Below, one piece after another: positions 15,921 through 20,142 of a stretch of DNA of 20,142 nt. This stretch comes from an uncultured Acetatifactor sp. GTDB taxonomy: Bacteria > Bacillota > Clostridia > Lachnospirales > Lachnospiraceae. The notes beneath the pieces are model-generated. The model saw only the letters and a list, made by a program, of their open reading frames with translations, searched no databases and was not told the DNA's origin. The DNA is taken from assembly GCA_910577035.1 (NCBI GenBank), contig CAJTKW010000075.1, forward strand, positions 1 through 20,142, written 5' to 3'. The number at the start of each line of letters is the position of its first letter. The first letter of the stretch is position 1. Both the position numbers and the translations under genes were made by a program.

Positions 15921-15965
15921 TATCCTACCTGCTTTCTGTCATATGGCAAATTCCTGTTTCTTCTC

Positions 15966-16994
15966 TCATGTCTGGTATTCTATCCTGACAAAGGCGATCC
16001 GCTCCCGTTTCCATGTATAGGTAATCCAGATCTCATTCCCGCTGCCGCAGATCACTGCCGGATAGGAAAACCCTCCGATCCCGTCCTCCAGAACCGTAAA
16101 CTCCCTCCAGGATGCTCCGTTATCTTCAGACAGAGACACCACAAGGGGAGTGCGGGGGCCTTTGTGATAGCCCGGCAGGTTCTCCGTGGGATTATGCACC
16201 AGCACAAGCTCTCCCCCGGGAAGCCTTGCCAGGTCAATACCGCTGTTATTATTGTAAAGCCCCGTGTCATAAGCCAGGTTCCAGGTACGTCCTCCGTCCC
16301 GGGAATCGCTCCGGAATATTCTGGAACCGGTGCTGCGCAGCAGCATATGGACCTCTCCCGATTCCTCCTGCCAAAGGGCGGGCTGTATCACGCCCTTTCC
16401 AAAGCAGCGATGCTTATCATAAGGATAATGGACCATCTGAATGTTATAGCCGGCCCTGCGCAGGGGTACAAATTCGCCGGCCTCCCAGGTCTCCCCGTCA
16501 TCCCGGGAAATATCCACGAAGGCATCCCAGACCTCCCCTTCCAGAGAAGCCGGGGCCAGCACCGTATTGTCCCAAAGACGTATGGGCTTATTTTTCACCG
16601 GCCCCCGGCCCCCGGAACAGTCCCCGGGCACAAGCTCCCGGGGCGCCGACCAGCTTATCCCCTCGTCATCGGAGGAAATTACCCAGCTCTTCCAGACAGG
16701 AATGCTTTCCCCTGTCTTATAAAAAAGCAGGATTCTCCCGTCCAGCCTGCGGAAAAGGACGGGATTCCACATGGCAGCCGCCCTGGCATCCGCCACGCAC
16801 ACAGGAGGCTCCCAGCCCCGTTCCCCTCTGCGGCTGGTCCATATGGCTGTATCTGCCCCCTTTTCCCAGGAACCGCCGAACCAGGCTGCCAGAACCCCTC
16901 CCCCGGACAGCTCCAGGAGGGTAGACGCATGGGCGCTGTCAAAGGGTCTGTCCTCCTCAAAAATGAATTCCTTCTGCATTCCGACCAGCTTCAT
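15966..16994 (-). CDS. BNR/Asp-box beta-propeller protein, sialidase-like fold
   Basis: A 342-residue propeller protein of the BNR_2 kind often labelled 'exo-alpha-sialidase'. Four Asp boxes (SxDxGxxW) are visible: 'SDDEGISW' (108-115), 'SRDDGETW' (163-170), 'SRDGGRTW' (231-238) and 'SEDNGASW' (289-296). The N-terminus 'FDSAHASTLLE ... LAAWFGGSWE' is typical of this subgroup. The F/YRIP motif and arginine arrangement of true GH33 sialidases are not evident, so sialidase activity should not be assumed. Related propellers include rhamnose-glucuronate lyases (PL27/PL42), which would suit the rhamnosidase neighbours. The ATG at 16994 lies six bases after GGAGG; the ATG at 17000 touches that GGAGG and is less likely. 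It sits 42 bp after the GH29-like gene and 45 bp before the GH106-like gene. No signal peptide is present. Confidence 0.82.
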   Translation of the reverse strand: MKLVGMQKEFIFEEDRPFDSAHASTLLELSGGGVLAAWFGGSWEKGADTAIWTSRRGERGWEPPVCVADARAAAMWNPVLFRRLDGRILLFYKTGESIPVWKSWVISSDDEGISWSAPRELVPGDCSGGRGPVKNKPIRLWDNTVLAPASLEGEVWDAFVDISRDDGETWEAGEFVPLRRAGYNIQMVHYPYDKHRCFGKGVIQPALWQEESGEVHMLLRSTGSRIFRSDSRDGGRTWNLAYDTGLYNNNSGIDLARLPGGELVLVHNPTENLPGYHKGPRTPLVVSLSEDNGASWREFTVLEDGIGGFSYPAVICGSGNEIWITYTWKRERIAFVRIEYQT

Positions 16995-17006
16995 ATCCAT
17001 CCTCCG

Positions 17007-17049
17007 TCACACTATCTTCCACGTCGCAGCTTCTCTTCACACTATCTTC
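17007..17049. repeat. 13-bp direct repeat spanning the GH29-like stop codon
   Basis: TCACACTATCTTC occurs at 17007-17019 and again at 17037-17049, exactly 30 bp apart. On the minus strand this encodes the last codons and TGA of the GH29-like gene (Lys-Ile-Val-stop), then the same Lys-Ile-Val-stop in the same frame ten codons later. It may be the trace of a small duplication at the gene end. Confidence 0.7.
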
Positions 17050-18479
17050 AACACATAGGCATACTGGCAGGGCCGGACTCCCGGTGCCTTTACATGCAGG
17101 CCCGCCCCGTCCTGATGAAATTCCAGGGGCATATCAATTCCCGGCATGGTCACCCTGCCTGCCCTCTTATAGCTGCTGCCCCCTTCCCGCAAAGTGCGGA
17201 TATGGAAGACACCGTCCTCCGGCCATCCCATGGCAATGACATACAGGCAGGCACCACAGGTGGTAAACCGGAAATCCTCAGCGGTCATGGCCTTGCTGCG
17301 CACATCCGCCGCGTCGCCGTTTTTCAGCTGCTGCCCCAGCTTACCCAGATCGTAATCCCCATCCTCCACCACCGTAGGGCCTTCCGCCGCCACGGTAAAG
17401 GGCCTGGTTCCATAGACGGCCTCCCCGTTTAAGGCCAGCCAGTCCCCCATCTCCTCCAATACCCGGACCGCTTCAGGATGGAAAGATCCGTCCGCATAAG
17501 GACCCACATTCAGCAGCAGGTTCCCGTTCTTGGACACAATGTCACAAAGCTGGTGGATCATGTCCCGGGCCGGCTTATATTTCGGCTCCTGCACCATACA
17601 CCAGGTCACATTGTCCTCCAGCCGGTCATCCGACTGCCAGGGGAACTGCTGCAGCCCGGCAAACCGTCCGTTTTCCACATCATATGCGCCCACGCCCGCG
17701 GGAAAATCCTCCTGCTTATGGGTAATGATGCCATCCGCCACGCCTTCCGCACCGTAATAATGTTCTGCCAGGGCATAGCGGTATTTTTCACCGATAATAC
17801 AGGCACGGCTGTCAAAGTATACCGCGTCCGGCCTGTATTTGTCGATCACCTCCAGCACCTTGTCCAGCCAGATCCGGCAAAACCGATCATCCGGATACCG
17901 ATAGGGCAGGTAACGGTTTGTCTCCAGGGGAAGCGCCGGACCGTAAAATATCTCATTTGCCGGATCATAAACGTCCGCTTCGTTGTCCGTGGACATGAAC
18001 CAGCCCCACAGCCATTGATGGTGAAAGGTGGCCAGTGTCCTTAAGCCCTCCCTGCGGAAAGCATCCATACACTCTCCCACCACATCCCTTCCCGGGCCGT
18101 AATTTACACTGTTCACAGGATTCACCCTGCTGTCCCAAAGGGAGAAATTGTCCGCATGTTCACTGACAGGGCCGCCGTAACGGGCCCCTGCCCGCCTGGC
18201 CAGCTTCGCCCACTCCCCGGCATCAAACTTTTCTCCCTTCATCATGGCGTAAAAGTCCTTGTAGCCGAAGTCATGGAGGGAACCATAGGTCTTCTCATGA
18301 TACAGATTTTGTTTCAACCCCTTTGTATACATATTCCGGGAGTACCATTCGTTCTGATATGCCGGCACGCAGTAGGGCCCCCAGTGGAAAAACAAACCGA
18401 ATTTCGCATCCCGGAACCAATCGGGAACCGGCCTTTGCACGGCTGCCCAGTCAATCGTTTTTTTAACCGAATTTTCCAT
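17037..18479 (-). CDS. GH29-like alpha-L-fucosidase
   Basis: A 480-residue protein of the GH29 family, retaining exo-enzymes that usually release alpha-L-fucose. Family blocks include 'DAKFGLFFHWGPYCVPA' (24-40) with 'NEWYSRNMY', 'RPDAVYFDSRA' with candidate nucleophile D223, and 'NGNLLLNVGPYADGSF' (318-333). A C-terminal beta-sandwich follows from about 370. The substrate-binding block normally read as HHDGF is 'HADNF' here (108-112), so specificity may differ. I start at ATG 18479, preceded by GGGAGGAG at ten bases, and not at the TTG at 18497. It begins 20 bp after the stop of the acetylesterase gene and belongs to the right-hand operon. No signal peptide is seen, so it should act on imported sugars in the cytoplasm. 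Confidence 0.9.
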   Translation of the reverse strand: MENSVKKTIDWAAVQRPVPDWFRDAKFGLFFHWGPYCVPAYQNEWYSRNMYTKGLKQNLYHEKTYGSLHDFGYKDFYAMMKGEKFDAGEWAKLARRAGARYGGPVSEHADNFSLWDSRVNPVNSVNYGPGRDVVGECMDAFRREGLRTLATFHHQWLWGWFMSTDNEADVYDPANEIFYGPALPLETNRYLPYRYPDDRFCRIWLDKVLEVIDKYRPDAVYFDSRACIIGEKYRYALAEHYYGAEGVADGIITHKQEDFPAGVGAYDVENGRFAGLQQFPWQSDDRLEDNVTWCMVQEPKYKPARDMIHQLCDIVSKNGNLLLNVGPYADGSFHPEAVRVLEEMGDWLALNGEAVYGTRPFTVAAEGPTVVEDGDYDLGKLGQQLKNGDAADVRSKAMTAEDFRFTTCGACLYVIAMGWPEDGVFHIRTLREGGSSYKRAGRVTMPGIDMPLEFHQDGAGLHVKAPGVRPCQYAYVLKIV

Positions 18480-18499
18480 TTTCCCCACTCCTCCCAATT

Positions 18500-19921
18500 C
18501 TACAGAATCTCCACCTCATAACAGGACACGGGCGGCAGGTAGGTGGTCTCGTCCACAGGGGGGATCTTAACGGGATCCGCCTGCCAGGCAAAGGAAAGCA
18601 GGGTCCTGCCCTCCGGCTCTCTCTCCAGTTCCAGATAAATGTGATTCTTGTCTTCCCGATTGCTGCGGATTGACCGCACCGCCACCGGCCCCTCCTGGTC
18701 CTTCAGCGTAAAGCCGCTGTCGGCCCCCAGGCCGGAAAATATCAGCAAAGCATTCTTTACATGGTCATAGGTAAGTTTCAGCCAGACCCCCTCCAGCTTC
18801 AACTCTTCCTTCTCCTCCGGGGCTGTCAGCGACGCCTCCCGCAGAGCCGGTGCCTCATATTCCTCCTGTTGGTTCAGTACCGCGTTGCACTGCATGGCCA
18901 GCTTTTCTCCCAGCACCACATTAGAAGGGGCGCTGTTGTGGATGCCGTCGGAAAGGCTCAGGTTCGTTGTGGACAATATGTATACTCCCGGAATCTCCAG
19001 GGCCGCCCGACGCTGGGCCTCCCTTACCGCCCCCCAGCATTCGTCATGCTGACCGTTGATCTGCCTGTTCAGCTGCATGGTGAAAAAGGGGATCTCATAG
19101 CCCAGCTCCCGGCGGACTGCCGTGACATACTGCCGGAAACGTTCCGCGTAAAGCCCTGACTGCCCGGGATCCGTATCGGAACAGCCCTGATACCAGAGCA
19201 CTCCGGCAAAGCGGTTTCCTGCCTGACGCATTTTTTCCAGCATGTTCAGATACAGCTCTCCCTTCTCCGGCGTCCACCGGCGCATAGGGGATCCCCCCAG
19301 GGAGGTCTGAACCAGACCCACGGGCCGCCCGGTAAGTTCCTGATATTTCTTCCCGAAAGACAGGTAGGGCGACACTCCCGGAATTCCCATCTCCTCATTG
19401 GCCATGCCCTCAATTCCCGTGCTCTCATTTAAAGGATGGCAGGCTAAGTCCCAACGGCTCCTGTTGCGGTATAAATGAACCATCAGGCTTGGCGGATCCG
19501 CGCAGAAATCCCGGCTGTAGCCGGCGGAATTCGATTGTCCCGCAATGACAAACAGATCCCCCACCCCCAGATGCAGCACGCAGTCTCCCCGGTAAAGCCA
19601 GGTAATATTCGGGAGCGTACTTTTTGTCTCCAGGCTGGTCTCGATGCGGTACAATCCCCCCACGGGAATCCGGAAGGTGGTCTCAAACGTCCCTGTAAAA
19701 TCCTTCCCTTCCCCGGTAATATCCATGTAGGTCCAGGGAATCACGGTCATATTATCCTGCTCTCCCATCACCCTGAACTGTGGAATGGCATATTCCACCC
19801 CCACCTCCAGGGCAGCAGGATGCACCTTATAATTCCCCTTTAAAGTAACGGAAGCAAAACCCTCCTGCTGCTGAAGAATCTGCCAGTCCGCAGGCGCTTC
19901 TGTCAATATAATTCCAAACAT
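18500..19921 (-). CDS. SASA-family carbohydrate acetylesterase (sialate O-acetylesterase-like)
   Basis: A 473-residue SGNH-type esterase of the SASA (DUF303) family, which removes O-acetyl groups from sugars. The nucleophile lies in 'VIAGQSNSAGY' (S130), the oxyanion elements in 'QTSLGGSPMRRW' and 'VLWYQGCSD', and the catalytic Asp-His in 'LSDGIHNS' (D325, H328). Residues 1-120 form an N-terminal beta-rich domain and residues after 360 a C-terminal one, as in sialate O-acetylesterase-like proteins. I start at ATG 19921, preceded by AGGGGTGAGGCT; an ATG ten codons earlier lacks a ribosome binding site. No signal peptide is seen. It is the first gene of the right-hand operon, with 221 bp of leader to the window edge. 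The family also includes xylan and pectin acetylesterases, so the name does not prove sialic acid as substrate. Confidence 0.9.
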   Translation of the reverse strand: MFGIILTEAPADWQILQQQEGFASVTLKGNYKVHPAALEVGVEYAIPQFRVMGEQDNMTVIPWTYMDITGEGKDFTGTFETTFRIPVGGLYRIETSLETKSTLPNITWLYRGDCVLHLGVGDLFVIAGQSNSAGYSRDFCADPPSLMVHLYRNRSRWDLACHPLNESTGIEGMANEEMGIPGVSPYLSFGKKYQELTGRPVGLVQTSLGGSPMRRWTPEKGELYLNMLEKMRQAGNRFAGVLWYQGCSDTDPGQSGLYAERFRQYVTAVRRELGYEIPFFTMQLNRQINGQHDECWGAVREAQRRAALEIPGVYILSTTNLSLSDGIHNSAPSNVVLGEKLAMQCNAVLNQQEEYEAPALREASLTAPEEKEELKLEGVWLKLTYDHVKNALLIFSGLGADSGFTLKDQEGPVAVRSIRSNREDKNHIYLELEREPEGRTLLSFAWQADPVKIPPVDETTYLPPVSCYEVEIL

Positions 19922-19949
19922 AGCCTCACCCCTTATAATAATACGTGTC

Positions 19950-20002
19950 AAAAAAAGCAGACGTGGCTTGCGATTATTCTTCTTTATAACAGCATCTGCT
20001 TT
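19950..20002 (-). promoter_or_regulatory. Terminator- or attenuator-like hairpin in the leader of the right-hand operon
   Basis: On the minus strand AAAGCAGATG and CGTCTGCTTT form a 10-bp stem (one G-U) closing a 29-nt loop, followed directly by a run of seven T. It ends about 30 bp before the acetylesterase ATG. It could be the terminator of a gene to the right of the window or a conditional attenuator. The long loop lowers confidence. Confidence 0.35.
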
Positions 20003-20112
20003 CTATTTTTTTGATCTGTTTTTAATTGTAGGAGTAAATGTGAAACATGAACATAGAGAAACCTACAGAACAGGTATAGAAATTTTACAGAAAAAACAAC
20101 AATCCGTGAAAC
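20003..20112. other. AT-rich leader region without a gene
   Basis: AT-rich non-coding stretch upstream of the acetylesterase operon. A weak minus-strand promoter can be proposed (TTGTTG, 18-bp spacer, TATACC, in the rough range 20070-20105), but the -10 is poor. No convincing open frame with a ribosome binding site was seen. Confidence 0.3.
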
Positions 20113-20142
20113 CAAAGCGCAAAGGTCACGCAAAGCGCAAAG
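20113..20142. repeat. 12-bp direct repeat with 18-bp period at the right edge
   Basis: CAAAGCGCAAAG occurs at 20113-20124 and 20131-20142 with GGTCAC between. The second copy ends exactly at the window edge, so a longer tandem array may continue to the right. It could be part of a regulator site, a tandem repeat or an upstream gene. Confidence 0.6.

Noticed and set aside
15966..16994. Annotation as true exo-alpha-sialidase (GH33)
   Set aside because: Asp boxes show only the fold; no F/YRIP motif is visible and the neighbours are not a sialic acid pathway.
15756..17432. 558-codon plus-strand open frame opposite the BNR and GH106-like genes
   Set aside because: It crosses two real minus-strand genes and their intergenic gaps, has a low-complexity Pro/Gly/His/Arg composition and no domain signature. 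It is a compositional shadow.

Overview
The window reads as a carbohydrate-utilisation locus of a Gram-positive, moderately GC-rich gut-type Firmicute, most likely a Lachnospiraceae (Clostridia) member. The reasons are strong AGGAGG-type ribosome binding sites, a lipobox-bearing solute-binding protein, LplB/YtcP-type sugar permeases without their own ATPase, and a YesM/YesN-type two-component pair. The organism assignment is inference. Coding is dense, and no rRNA, tRNA, CRISPR, transposase or phage gene was seen. No gap without a gene exceeds about 280 bases.

Left block (1-9393, minus strand). In transcription order: two sugar ABC permeases (9393-8443, 8428-7523), a lipoprotein solute-binding protein (7241-5427), a GH78-type alpha-L-rhamnosidase (5264-2604), and a large protein that runs off the left edge (2617-1). 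The last joins an N-terminal GH43/GH32-like beta-propeller to a GH106-like catalytic region. The gaps on both sides of the binding-protein gene carry runs of stem-loops, including one identical 19-bp palindrome in each gap.

Centre (9394-11858). A short AT-rich divergent region holds a good sigma-A-like promoter and a possible operator dyad. It is followed on the plus strand by a sensor histidine kinase and an AraC-type response regulator that overlap by 23 bp. This pair is the likely sensor and activator for the transporter and enzymes.

Right block (11863-19921, minus strand). In transcription order: a SASA-family carbohydrate acetylesterase, a GH29-like alpha-L-fucosidase, an Asp-box (BNR) propeller protein, a second GH106-like enzyme, and a DapA/NanA-superfamily aldolase. 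Gaps are short and the last two genes share an ATGA overlap, so this looks like one operon. It converges on the response regulator with only 4 bp between stop codons.

How it may work together: no enzyme shows a signal peptide, whereas the binding protein does. The simplest reading is import of a rhamnose- and perhaps fucose-containing, O-acetylated oligosaccharide by the ABC transporter, powered by an ATPase encoded elsewhere. The sugar would then be deacetylated and trimmed from its ends in the cytoplasm, and a keto-acid sugar released during this would be split by the aldolase. Pectic rhamnogalacturonan or a decorated plant or bacterial polysaccharide would fit. A sialoglycan is an alternative suggested by family names alone. 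The exact substrate cannot be read from the sequence.
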